From Variovorax paradoxus (GTDB lineage Bacteria > Pseudomonadota > Gammaproteobacteria > Burkholderiales > Burkholderiaceae_C), in assembly GCA_016806145.1 (NCBI GenBank), contig CP063167.1:1732501-1796500 (forward strand): DNA of 64,000 nt. The letters are read 5' to 3'. How positions within the stretch are numbered: the first letter of the stretch is position 1; the number at the start of each line of letters is the position of its first letter. The notes beneath the pieces were generated by a model. That model made no database searches, was not told the DNA's origin, and worked only from the letters and a program-made list of their open reading frames with translations. A program made the position numbers and the translations under genes. Below are positions 1 to 9,094 of the stretch, piece after piece.

Positions 1-654
<654 letters not shown>

Positions 655-890
655 GCGCTTCTTCCGTAGATGCAGGTTGTCAAGTGCTGGAATTTCCGGC
701 CGTCAGGGGGTGGCCCTTTTTTGGCCGTAACCCCGGATTGTCGCGCGACCGGGGCCGGGGCCGGCCGATGGGCCCCCGAAACCCTGGTACGGGGGTGTGT
801 CTCAGGCCACCGGCACCCCAAAAATATCCCCGCGCGTCAGGGCCATCCCTGTCCGCGGCGAGCCGCCTGGCATCGCAAAATGATGCCCCC

Positions 891-1649
891 ATGAGCGCCA
901 CCACCGTTTCGGCTGTTCCACCCCTCGCGCCCACCGACCCGCGGATCCGCGTCCTCGTCGCCGACGACCAGCCCCTGATCCGCCGCGGCATGGCCATGCT
1001 GCTCGATGCCGCATCCGACATCCAGGTCGTCGGCCAGGCCGCCGACGGCATGGAGGTGGTGGAGCTCGCCCGGCGCCTGCAGCCCGACGTGGTGCTGATG
1101 GACCTGCGCATGCCGCGCCAGAGCGGGGTGCTGGCCACGCGCGAGATCACGGCCGCGCTGCCGCGCACCCGGGTGATGGTGCTGACCACCTTCGACCGCG
1201 ACGACCTGGTGTTCGACGCGGTGCGCGCCGGCGCGCAGGCCTACCTGCTCAAGGACGCGTCGGAGGACGAGGTGCTGGACACGGTGCGCGCGGTGCACCG
1301 CGGCGAGTCGCGCATGACGCCGCAGATCGCGCGCAAGGTGATGGACCAGTTCCGGCTGCTGGCCAACCACGTGGCGCAGGACGTGGCGGTGGAAGACCCG
1401 CCGGCCTCCGCCGAGCCCGAGTCGGCCGAGGCGCAGGAGGCGCAGGAGGCGCCCGACCCCCTGACCGAGCGCGAGACCGTGGTGCTCGACCTGATCGCCA
1501 AGGGCCAGAGCAACCGCCAGATCGCGGCGACGCTGAACCTGGCCGAGGGCACGGTGAAGAACCACGCGAGCCGCATCATGCAAAAGCTTCACGCGAACAC
1601 GCGCACCGAACTGGCGGTGCTCGTGCTCGCGCGAAGAAAACAGCCCTGA
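891..1649 (+). CDS. NarL/LuxR-type two-component response regulator
   Basis: A 252-residue protein with an N-terminal receiver domain: acidic pair in RVLVADDQP, probable phospho-acceptor Asp71 in VLMDLRMP, switch Thr in MVLTTFDRDD, Lys in YLLKDAS. The C-terminal LuxR helix-turn-helix contains LTERETVVLDLIAKGQSNRQIA and EGTVKNHASRIMQKL. The linker (about residues 165-190) is unusually rich in Ala, Glu and Gln. Start: ATG 891; the frame extends further upstream but without family similarity. The likely partner is the HisKA_3 kinase at 3332, on the other side of the OFA transporter gene, so the regulator probably controls that transporter. The pairing is inferred from position and from matching domain classes. 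Confidence 0.93.
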   Translation: MSATTVSAVPPLAPTDPRIRVLVADDQPLIRRGMAMLLDAASDIQVVGQAADGMEVVELARRLQPDVVLMDLRMPRQSGVLATREITAALPRTRVMVLTTFDRDDLVFDAVRAGAQAYLLKDASEDEVLDTVRAVHRGESRMTPQIARKVMDQFRLLANHVAQDVAVEDPPASAEPESAEAQEAQEAPDPLTERETVVLDLIAKGQSNRQIAATLNLAEGTVKNHASRIMQKLHANTRTELAVLVLARRKQP

Positions 1650-1650
1650 A

Positions 1651-1681
1651 GAAAAAAAGACGCCGGGTCGTGCCCGGCGTC
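1651..1681 (-). terminator. Intrinsic terminator of the OFA transporter gene
   Basis: Perfect 9-bp GC-rich inverted repeat (1659-1667 with 1673-1681, 5-base loop). It is flanked on the plus strand by seven A residues (1652-1658), which read as a U-tract for minus-strand transcription. It starts 36 bases beyond the transporter stop. It may also weakly terminate the response regulator transcript from the other side. Confidence 0.85.
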
Positions 1682-1683
1682 GT

Positions 1684-1730
1684 TCATTCGCTCAGTCGCT
1701 CATTCGCTGAAGCGGGTCATTCGCTCAGTC
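1684..1730. repeat. Three short direct repeats over the transporter stop codon
   Basis: TCATTCGCTCAGTC occurs at 1684-1697 and again at 1717-1730, with a partial copy (TCATTCGCT) at 1700-1708. Read on the minus strand, each unit carries an in-frame-like Ser-Glu-stop ending. The transporter stop (1717-1719) lies in one unit and the others are in its 3' trailer, which suggests a slipped micro-duplication of the gene's tail. Confidence 0.6.
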
Positions 1731-3048
1731 CGAAGCGTCCATGCTTGCCCGCGGGATTGGCGGACGAGGCCTCGACGTGCGCCTTGAGCATCGGCCGCAG
1801 CGCCACGATGGCCAGGAAGGCGGCGAACAGGTCCAGTCCCGCCACGGTGTAGAGCACGGTCGACCAGGTGCCGGTGGCCTCCATCATCAGGTTGCCGATG
1901 GGCACGAACAGAGCGCCGATGCCCTTGGCGCAGTACAGCACGCCGTAGATCTTGCCGATGTGCTTGGTGCCGAAGGCGTCGCCGGCCAGCGCGGAGAACA
2001 GCGAATACACCTCGCCCCAGGCCAGGAACACCACGCCCGACAGGATCAGGAAGGCCCACGGGTTGTGGCCGAAGTAGCCCAGCGCGATGATGCCGATGCC
2101 CTCGAGCGTGAAGGCGATCACCATGGTCTTCTCGCGGCCGATGTGGTCGGAGATCCAGCCGAACAGGGGGCGCGAGATGCCGTTCATCACGCGGTCGAGC
2201 ATCAGCGCCAGCGGCAGCGCGGCCATGACGAAGAAGTGCAGGTCGACCTTGAACTCCTTCACGCCCAGGTCCTGCGCGATCACGCCCAGTTGCGCCACGG
2301 CCATCATGCCGCCGGTGACCACGCACGAGAACATCAGCAGCATCAGCCAGAACAGGCGGGTGTTCAGCGCTTCCTTCAGCGTGTAGTCGCGGCGGCTCTG
2401 CGTGAGCTTGGCCGAGGCGCGGATCTCGTGCGCCTTGGGGGCGCGCAGGAACCACGCGGCCAGGAAGGCCAGCGAACCCTGCATCACGCCGAAGAAGAAG
2501 AAGGCCTCCTGGAACCCGGACGATTCGATCATCGCGGCGATCGGCAGGATGGTCGCGGCCGAGCCGGCGCCGTAGCCGCCGGCCGTCAGGCCCACGGCCA
2601 GGCCGCGGCGGTCGGGGAACCACTTGAGCGCGTTGTTGATGCAGGTGGCGTAGATCGATCCCACGCCGATGCCGCCGACGGCCGCGCCGATGTAGAAGCC
2701 CAGCAGCGTGGTCGCCTGCGAGTTGATGACCCAGGCCGCGCCGATGAAGAGCGCGCCGAAGGCCACGATCAGCCGTGGCCCGAACTTGTCGATGAAGTAG
2801 CCCTCGATCGGCGCGAGCCAGGTCTGGACCAGCACGAAGATGGTGAAGGCGATCTGGATCGAGGCGCGCTCCCAGCCGAAGGACTTCTGGATCTCGGGCA
2901 CGAACAGCGTCCACGCGTACTGGATGTTCGCGGTCGCGATCATGCAGACGATGCCGACGACCAGCTGCGTCCAGCGGCTGGCGTACCAGCGTACCGGGAC
3001 GCCGGCGGAGGCGCCGACGGCCGGCGAGAGGGATGTGGGGGTGCTCAT
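1717..3048 (-). CDS. MFS transporter, oxalate/formate antiporter (OFA) family
   Basis: A 443-residue membrane protein with about 12 hydrophobic segments. It starts MSTPTSLSPAVGASAGVPVR, then WTQLVVGIVCMIATANIQYAWTLF, the typical first helix of OxlT-like carriers. FGWISDHIGREKT in the middle is an MFS loop motif. OFA carriers exchange or import small carboxylates such as oxalate or formate; the substrate here cannot be read from sequence. Start: ATG 3048; the frame continues upstream but without similarity. It is divergent from the sensor kinase at 3332 and followed by a strong terminator. Control by the flanking two-component pair is the natural inference. Confidence 0.9.
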   Translation of the reverse strand: MSTPTSLSPAVGASAGVPVRWYASRWTQLVVGIVCMIATANIQYAWTLFVPEIQKSFGWERASIQIAFTIFVLVQTWLAPIEGYFIDKFGPRLIVAFGALFIGAAWVINSQATTLLGFYIGAAVGGIGVGSIYATCINNALKWFPDRRGLAVGLTAGGYGAGSAATILPIAAMIESSGFQEAFFFFGVMQGSLAFLAAWFLRAPKAHEIRASAKLTQSRRDYTLKEALNTRLFWLMLLMFSCVVTGGMMAVAQLGVIAQDLGVKEFKVDLHFFVMAALPLALMLDRVMNGISRPLFGWISDHIGREKTMVIAFTLEGIGIIALGYFGHNPWAFLILSGVVFLAWGEVYSLFSALAGDAFGTKHIGKIYGVLYCAKGIGALFVPIGNLMMEATGTWSTVLYTVAGLDLFAAFLAIVALRPMLKAHVEASSANPAGKHGRFGLSE

Positions 3049-3331
3049 TGTCGAATGTCTCCTTGGCAGGTCACGCCGATCGCGTCGCGGCGCTGTCGAA
3101 CTGGGTGGATGTGGCGCATCTCTCGACACGCTGCGCGATGGACGCAACTGTCGTCTCGAAAATAACTGCTCGCGCCTGCCGGAAGTCACGCCGCGACTCG
3201 AGGAAAACCCCGAGATATCAGGGTAAGTGCCCATACCGAAAGTCATGGGCTGACGCGGGCAGGGTCCTTTGCGACAATGCGCCGCCCATGACCGCGCGCC
3301 CCCCTCACGCCCCGCCGGCTTCGACCTCTCG

Positions 3332-5161
3332 ATGAGCCTGCTGCAGCGCATCGACCCCCGACGCAGCCTCGCTGCCGCGATCGGCTGGCTGATGATCGCG
3401 CTGGCCATCTGCCTGGCGCTGGCGGCCAATCTCTGGCTGCGCAGCTTCGTGCGCTCGACCCTGCTCGAGGTGCACTCGCAGCGGCTGGAGACGGCCGGCG
3501 AGCACGTCAGCGCCGAGCTCGACACCGCGATGCTGCTGCGCCTGCAGTCGGTGAGCGTGGTGGCCTCGATCCTGTCGCAGGACGTGCAGGGCGACGACGC
3601 CGCGTGGCGGCAGCGTTCGCTCGAGGCGGTGCACCGCGGCGTGCCGGACCTGATCTGGCTGGCGCTGACCGACGCGGACGGTTTCATCGTCGCCGCCACC
3701 GACCCGAAGGTGGTGGGCGAGAACGTCAACCAGCATGCGTGGATCTCGCAGGGCCTGGCCGATGCGTGGATCGAGGAGGGCCGCTCGCCGGGCGAGCATT
3801 TCCTCAAGCTCAGCGCGCCGGTGAGCAATGCCGACGGCGCCATCGTCGGCGTGGTGGCGGCGCAGCTCAGCTGGCAATGGGTGGACCACACGGTGTCCGG
3901 CATCAAGGCCTCGCCGGGCGAGTGGCTGCTGATCGATCGAGACGGCATGGTGCGCCACGGCCCGGCGGCGCTGCTCGGCAAGCGCTGGCGCGAGATGGGC
4001 GACCTGGCCGCGCCCTTCGACCCGACGGTCGCCGGGCTGGGCACCGATGGCGCCGACCTGCCGGCGCGCATCCGGGTGCGGCGGCTGGTCGACAACAAGC
4101 CCTTCCTGGTGGCGGCGCCGCGCACCGAGCGCGACGGCACCCTGCGGCGCCTGGGCTGGCGCGTGGTGGTGGTCGAGCCGGTGGCCTCGCTGGCCTCGTT
4201 CGCGACCGCCATCGAATGGCGCATCACGCTGGTGCTCAGCATGCTGGGCCTGTGCGCCGCGGTGGTCGGCGTGGCCATGACGCACCGCCTGACCCACCGC
4301 GTGAGCGTGATCGCGAGATCGGCCGACGCGGTGCTCGCCGGCAGCGCCTCGCGCATCGAGGTGCCCGAGGGCGCCGACGAGGCCGCGCGCCTGGGCACCG
4401 CGCTCGACCGGCTGCTCGACACGTTGCAGCGCGAGCGCGACGAGCTGCGCCTGCTCAACGCCGAACTCGACGAGCGCGTGCGCCAGCGCACCGCCGAGAT
4501 CAGCCGGCTGGCGCAGGAGTCGCGCGAATCGGCCGTGATGCGCGAGCGCCTGCGCATGGCGCGCGACCTGCACGACACGCTGGCGCATTCGATGATGGCC
4601 ATGCTCACCGAGATCCGCGTGCTCAAGCACATCGCGACCACGCAGCCGCAGGAACTGCCCGACGAGCTGATGCGCGCCGAGCAGGCCGCGCGCGAGGGCC
4701 TGGACGAGGCGCGCCGCGCCATCGACCAGCTGCGCAGCAACCCGGTGCGCGACATCGGGCTGGGCGCGGCGCTGGTCGAGCTGGCCTGCGGCATGAACGA
4801 GCGCACGGGCATCGTGCTCGACTGCGAGCTCGCGCCCGACCTGCCGGCGCTGGCCGCCGAGCCCGCCGAGACCGTGTACCGCATGTGCGAGGAACTGCTG
4901 CGCAATGTCGAGCGCCATGCGGGCGCGCGGCACCTGGGCCTGCGCCTGCAGCCTGCCGACCCGGGCGTGCTGCAGCTGGAGATCGTCGACGACGGCGTGG
5001 GCTTCGACAGCCGGGCCATCGCGCCCGGGCACTACGGGCTGGTGGGGTTGCGCGAGCAGGCCGAGGCCATGGGCGTGCGGCTGGCCATCGACAGCCGGCC
5101 CGGCCAGGGCACGCGCGTGACCCTGCGCTGGGCCGCGCCCGGCTACGCGCCGATCGTCTGA
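3332..5161 (+). CDS. Membrane sensor histidine kinase (HisKA_3 / NarX-like) with periplasmic Cache-type sensor
   Basis: 609 residues from ATG 3332; an in-frame ATG at 3269 would add 21 poorly conserved residues. Order: membrane helix (about 13-33), a periplasmic domain of about 260 residues resembling dCache sensors (ALTDADGFIVAATDPKVVGENV), second helix (about 297-316), HAMP-like region, coiled coil, HisKA_3 dimerisation domain with phospho-acceptor His414 in ARDLHDTLAHSMMAM, then an HATPase with NVERHAG and DDGVGF boxes. This is the class that partners with NarL-type regulators, matching the gene at 891. Its last 19 bases overlap the convergent flavoprotein gene. Confidence 0.92.
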   Translation: MSLLQRIDPRRSLAAAIGWLMIALAICLALAANLWLRSFVRSTLLEVHSQRLETAGEHVSAELDTAMLLRLQSVSVVASILSQDVQGDDAAWRQRSLEAVHRGVPDLIWLALTDADGFIVAATDPKVVGENVNQHAWISQGLADAWIEEGRSPGEHFLKLSAPVSNADGAIVGVVAAQLSWQWVDHTVSGIKASPGEWLLIDRDGMVRHGPAALLGKRWREMGDLAAPFDPTVAGLGTDGADLPARIRVRRLVDNKPFLVAAPRTERDGTLRRLGWRVVVVEPVASLASFATAIEWRITLVLSMLGLCAAVVGVAMTHRLTHRVSVIARSADAVLAGSASRIEVPEGADEAARLGTALDRLLDTLQRERDELRLLNAELDERVRQRTAEISRLAQESRESAVMRERLRMARDLHDTLAHSMMAMLTEIRVLKHIATTQPQELPDELMRAEQAAREGLDEARRAIDQLRSNPVRDIGLGAALVELACGMNERTGIVLDCELAPDLPALAAEPAETVYRMCEELLRNVERHAGARHLGLRLQPADPGVLQLEIVDDGVGFDSRAIAPGHYGLVGLREQAEAMGVRLAIDSRPGQGTRVTLRWAAPGYAPIV

Positions 5162-6849
5162 GCGCGGGCCTCGGCCGGCCGCGTCGCCGGGCGCGCCTGC
5201 GCCATCTGCCGCGCCGCGATGTAGCCGAAGGTCATCGCCGGCCCGATGCTGCTGCCGCCGCCCGGATAGCGCCCGCGCATGATCGAGTTCATGTCGAGCC
5301 CGGCTGCGTAGAGCCCCTCGATCGGCGTGCCCTGGGGCGTCAGCACCTGTGCTTCGGCATTGGTCTCGAGGCCGCCCACCGTGCTGAGATCGCCCGGATG
5401 CAGCGCGAGCGCGTAGTAGGGCCCGTCGCCGATCGGCGCCACGCCCGGATTGGGCGCATGCGCCTGGTCGCCGCGAAAGCGCGAGTGCGCGTCGGCGCCC
5501 TTGCCGAACTCGGGGTCCTCGCCGCGCGCCGCGCCTTCGTTGAAGCGCCGCACCGTGGCCTCGAGTTCATGCGGATCGATGTGGAGGCGCCCCGCCAGCT
5601 GCGCCAGGGTCGGGGCCTCGATCAGGTAGCCCGCCTCGATCAGCGAGCGCGCGCTGAAGGGCGCGGGCCGCGCGAGGCCGAGGCCGTAGCGGCGCAGAAA
5701 GTCGCGGTTCGCGATCAGGTGCGCGGTGGTGATGCCCCGCCGGTGCATCGTGCCCACGAAGGTCTGGTACGAGCCGCCTTCGTTGACGAAGCGCCGCCCA
5801 TCGGGCCCCACGGCGATGCAGCCGGGCATGGCACGGTCGATGAAGATGTGCGGGTACTTGACGATGCCGCCGTCGGGCTTGCGCAGCACCGACACCGGCG
5901 TCCAGATGCAGTCGCCCGCATGGGCCGGATCGTGCAGGCCGCCGACCGCCACGCCGAGGCGCACGCCGTCGCCGACGTTGCCCTCGGGCTGCAGCGAATG
6001 GTGATGCTCGGCAAACGGAATGTGCTTGCGGCGCATCGCCTCGCTCGCGCCATAGCCGCCGGTGGCCAGCAGCACGCCGCGCCGCGCGACCACCTGCAGG
6101 CGGCGGCCCTCGCGCTCGATCTCCACGCCGGTCACGCGGCCGTCGTGCATCGTGAGCTCGAGCGCGGGCGTGTTCTTCCACAGGGTCACGCCGGCCTGGA
6201 TCGCCGAATGGAACAGCCGCGCCGCCAGCGCGTTGCCGTTGACGATGCGCGTGCCGCGCCCGTAGCGCAGCCGGTCGGCGACGAAGCGCCGCATCACGCG
6301 CGCGGTGTGGCGAAAACCGGCCCAGGTCTTGAGCGCATGGCGCATCGGATGGATGTCGGCACCCTCGATCTGCATGCTGCCGAACAGCATCAGCTGCGGC
6401 AGCGGCATGCGCAGGTCGGCCAGGCGGTGGCCGAGCAGCCGGCCGTCGAAGGCCTGCGTCAGCAGCGAGCGGCTGCGCGCCGCGCCCGGCAGGTCCGATT
6501 CGTAATCGGGCAGCGGAAAGGGCTTGAAGCGCACCTCGGAGTGCCGCTCCATGAAGGCCAGCATCTCGGGCGCATGGTCGAGGTAGCTGGCGACGAGGTC
6601 GTCGCGGTAGGCCTCGCCGAGCACGGCGCGCAGGTAGGTCTCGGCGGCCGCGCGCGAATCGTCGAGGCCGATCTGCTTCATCACGTGGTTGCACGGAATC
6701 CACGGCGCGCCGCCCGAGTAGGCGGTGGTGCCGCCGAACAGCGCGGTCTTCTCGACCACCAGCACCTCCAGGCCCAGTTGGCGCGCGGTGATGGCGGCGG
6801 TGAGTCCGGCCGCGCCGCTGCCGATGATGACCACGTCGGTTTCGATCAT
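5143..6849 (-). CDS. FAD-binding dehydrogenase of the fumarate reductase / 3-ketosteroid dehydrogenase superfamily
   Basis: 568 residues. The N-terminal dinucleotide fold is VVIIGSGAAGLTAAITARQLG (Gly10, 12, 15), followed by VVEKTALFGGTTAYSGG. The C-terminal FAD segment is GLYAAGLDMNSIMRGRYPGG with GPAMTFGYIAARQMA. This architecture fits soluble flavoproteins that desaturate or reduce C=C bonds next to a carbonyl (3-ketosteroid delta-1-dehydrogenase, fumarate/urocanate reductase types). The exact substrate is not readable. It is the last gene of the P450 operon, 35 bases after the reductase gene. Its 3' end overlaps the kinase gene by 19 bases, so no separate terminator lies between the two convergent genes. 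Confidence 0.88.
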   Translation of the reverse strand: MIETDVVIIGSGAAGLTAAITARQLGLEVLVVEKTALFGGTTAYSGGAPWIPCNHVMKQIGLDDSRAAAETYLRAVLGEAYRDDLVASYLDHAPEMLAFMERHSEVRFKPFPLPDYESDLPGAARSRSLLTQAFDGRLLGHRLADLRMPLPQLMLFGSMQIEGADIHPMRHALKTWAGFRHTARVMRRFVADRLRYGRGTRIVNGNALAARLFHSAIQAGVTLWKNTPALELTMHDGRVTGVEIEREGRRLQVVARRGVLLATGGYGASEAMRRKHIPFAEHHHSLQPEGNVGDGVRLGVAVGGLHDPAHAGDCIWTPVSVLRKPDGGIVKYPHIFIDRAMPGCIAVGPDGRRFVNEGGSYQTFVGTMHRRGITTAHLIANRDFLRRYGLGLARPAPFSARSLIEAGYLIEAPTLAQLAGRLHIDPHELEATVRRFNEGAARGEDPEFGKGADAHSRFRGDQAHAPNPGVAPIGDGPYYALALHPGDLSTVGGLETNAEAQVLTPQGTPIEGLYAAGLDMNSIMRGRYPGGGSSIGPAMTFGYIAARQMAQARPATRPAEARAQTIGA

Positions 6850-6884
6850 GGGGAACCTCTGGGAAATGATGGGATGGAAGGGCG

Positions 6885-7877
6885 TCAGTCGATGCCGAGC
6901 ACGACGTTGCCGAGGACCTCGCCGCGCTCCACCAGTTCGTGCGCGCGCACGATCTCCTCGAGCGGCAGCAGCTGGCCGATGGTGTGCAGCAGCAGGTCGT
7001 CCTCGAGCAGCGGCAGCAGCTCGCGCAGGCAGGCCTCGCGCTCGCCCGGCGCGATCTCGTAGATGGTGAAGAAGCTCAGCGCGGCGCTCTTCTGCATCAG
7101 CACCACGGCCGGCAGCACGGCATCGAGGCCGGTCGTGCCGTAGACCACGACGCGCGCGCCGGGCTTCAGCAACTTCGGGTAGTGCGCCGCGTTGCGCGCG
7201 AGATCGACCTCGATCACGCGGTCCACGCCCGCGCCGCCCGTGAGGGCCTGCACGCCGTCGCCGAGGTCCTGCTCGCGGTAGTCGACGACATGGTCGGCAC
7301 CTGCCGCGATGGCATGCGCGGCCTTGCGCGCCGAACTCACGCTGGCGATGACCTCGGCGCCGCGCAGCTTCGCGAACTGGATCGCATAGCGGCCCACCGA
7401 ACCCGCGCCGCCGGCCACCAGCACGCGCTGGCCGGGGCCGCAGTCGGCCAGGCGCACGGCGTGCAGCGCGGTGAAGGCCGGAATGCCCAGGCAGGCGCCC
7501 TCGGCGAAGCCCAGCGCGGCCGGCAACGGCACGGCCTGCGCCGACGGCAGCGCGACGTAGTCGGCCGCGGTACCGAAGGCGCGCCGCCATTGGGCGTTCC
7601 AGGTCCACACGCGTTCGCCGATGCGCGCGGCGGGAACGCCATCGCCCACCGCGTCGATCACGCCGGCGCCGTCGCTGTGCGGAACGATCAGCGGCGCCAC
7701 CAGCGCGCGGCCACCGCCGCCGCGCCGCATCTTCCAGTCGGAGGGGTTCACGCCCGAGCAGCGAAGCCGCACCCGCACCTCGCCCGGGCCGGGCTCGGGC
7801 CGCGGCTGCTCGCCGATGCGGATCACCTCGGCCGCTTCGCCCTGGCGCGTGTAGAAGGCGGCGCGCATGGTGCTCAT
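6885..7877 (-). CDS. NADPH:quinone reductase-like MDR oxidoreductase
   Basis: 330 residues of the medium-chain dehydrogenase/reductase family without the structural-zinc loop. The GroES-like N-terminus has CSGVNPSDWKMR; the Rossmann motif is LVAGGAGSVGRYAIQFAKLRGAEV; GTTGLDAVLP lies in the NADPH domain. Such enzymes reduce quinones or enones with NADPH. The start (ATG 7877) overlaps the preceding CoA-transferase stop by four bases (ATGA), which indicates translational coupling; a second ATG three codons later is an alternative start. A role in reducing an unsaturated intermediate of the same pathway is inferred. Confidence 0.87.
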   Translation of the reverse strand: MSTMRAAFYTRQGEAAEVIRIGEQPRPEPGPGEVRVRLRCSGVNPSDWKMRRGGGGRALVAPLIVPHSDGAGVIDAVGDGVPAARIGERVWTWNAQWRRAFGTAADYVALPSAQAVPLPAALGFAEGACLGIPAFTALHAVRLADCGPGQRVLVAGGAGSVGRYAIQFAKLRGAEVIASVSSARKAAHAIAAGADHVVDYREQDLGDGVQALTGGAGVDRVIEVDLARNAAHYPKLLKPGARVVVYGTTGLDAVLPAVVLMQKSAALSFFTIYEIAPGEREACLRELLPLLEDDLLLHTIGQLLPLEEIVRAHELVERGEVLGNVVLGID

Positions 7878-9094
7878 GCCTCGCAGCCCGCGACGACGCC
7901 GCGCCGCTTGAGCTCGGCGATCTGCGCGGGCGTGAGGCCGATCTCAGCGAGCACCGCGTCGGTGTCCTGCCCGAGGCGCGGTGCGTTGCGCCGCTGCGCG
8001 CCGGGCGTGCGCGAGAGCTTGGGCACGATGCCCGGCACCTGCAGCGCATCGCCGTCGCCCATGGCGATGGTCTGCAGCATGCCGCGCGCGAGGTAGTGCG
8101 GATCGGCCGCGATGTCGGCCACCGAGTAGATGCGCCCGGCCGGCACCGAGGCCTCGTCGAGCCGCGCGAGCACCTCGGCCACGTCGCGTTGCGCGGTCCA
8201 GGCGCCGATGGCGGCATCGAGTTCGGCCACGCGCGCCACGCGGCCGGCGTTGTCGGCCAGCGCCGGATCGGCCGCGAGATCGGGTCGCTCGATCGTGGCC
8301 ATGAGCCGGCGGAAGATGCTGTCGCCATTGCCCGCGATCAGCGCATAGCCGCCGTCGCCGCAGCGGTAGGCATTGCTCGGCGCGATGCCGGGCAGGGCGC
8401 TGCCGGCCGCGCCGCGCACCGCGCCGAAGGCGCTGTACTCGGGCAGCAGGCTTTCCATGCAGTTGAAGACCGACTCGTAGAGCGCCACGTCGATCACCTG
8501 GCCGCGGCCCGAGCGCTGACGCTCCTGCAGCGCCATCAGGATGCCGATCACGCCATGCAGCGCGGCCAGCGTGTCGCCCAGCGAGATGCCCACGCGCACC
8601 GGCACCCGGCCGGGTTCGGCCGTGAGATGGCGCAGCCCGCCCATGGCCTCGGCCACCACGCCGAAGCCGGGGCGGTCGCGGTAGGGGCCGGTCTGGCCGT
8701 AGCCGCTCACGCGCAGCACGATCAGCCGCGGGTTGGCCTCGAGCAGCGCCTCGGGACCGAGCCCCCAGCCCTCGAGCGCGCCGGGGCGGAAGTTCTCGAT
8801 CAGCACGTCCGACTCGGCGGCGAGCCGGCGCACGATGGCCTGCGCCTCGCCGTCCTTGAGGTCGAGCGCGATCGAGCGCTTGTTGCGCGACTGCACCTGC
8901 CACCAGACCGAGGTGCCGTCCTTCAGCAGCCGCCACTTGCGCAGCGGATCGCCGGCGCCGGGCGGCTCGATCTTGATGACCTCGGCGCCGAAGTCGCCGA
9001 GCGTCTTGGCGGCGAAGGGGCCCGCGATCAGCTGGCCCATCTCGAGCACCTTGAGGCCCGCGAGCGGACCGCGCGCTTCGCTCGTCGTCGTCAT
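7874..9094 (-). CDS. CaiB/BaiF class III CoA-transferase
   Basis: 406 residues. The family signature begins LAGLKVLEMGQLIAGPFAAK, followed by LGDFGAEVIKIEPPGAGDP, ALDLKDGEAQ and DVLIENFRPGALEGWGLG. GQVIDVALYESVFNCMESL covers the region of the catalytic acid. These enzymes move CoA between carboxylic acids and would activate the P450 product or substrate as a CoA thioester without ATP. The gene overlaps its neighbours by ATGA at both ends (9091-9094 and 7874-7877), so it is locked into the operon. Length is normal for the family. Confidence 0.93.
   Translation of the reverse strand: MTTTSEARGPLAGLKVLEMGQLIAGPFAAKTLGDFGAEVIKIEPPGAGDPLRKWRLLKDGTSVWWQVQSRNKRSIALDLKDGEAQAIVRRLAAESDVLIENFRPGALEGWGLGPEALLEANPRLIVLRVSGYGQTGPYRDRPGFGVVAEAMGGLRHLTAEPGRVPVRVGISLGDTLAALHGVIGILMALQERQRSGRGQVIDVALYESVFNCMESLLPEYSAFGAVRGAAGSALPGIAPSNAYRCGDGGYALIAGNGDSIFRRLMATIERPDLAADPALADNAGRVARVAELDAAIGAWTAQRDVAEVLARLDEASVPAGRIYSVADIAADPHYLARGMLQTIAMGDGDALQVPGIVPKLSRTPGAQRRNAPRLGQDTDAVLAEIGLTPAQIAELKRRGVVAGCEA

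Noticed and set aside
3200..3235. Loose inverted repeats as a NarL-type binding site in the kinase/transporter gap
   Set aside because: Arms are only 4-5 bases and not clearly shared with the regulator's own upstream region; too weak to call.
1717..5019. A 1100-codon minus-strand frame fusing sequence antisense to the kinase with the OFA transporter
   Set aside because: Only the part from 3048 downward has family similarity; the rest is Ser/Arg-rich shadow of the kinase gene.
3604..7062. A 1152-codon open frame on the plus strand
   Set aside because: It crosses two well-supported genes and its translation is Arg/Ala/Gly-rich low complexity, typical of a shadow frame in GC-rich DNA.
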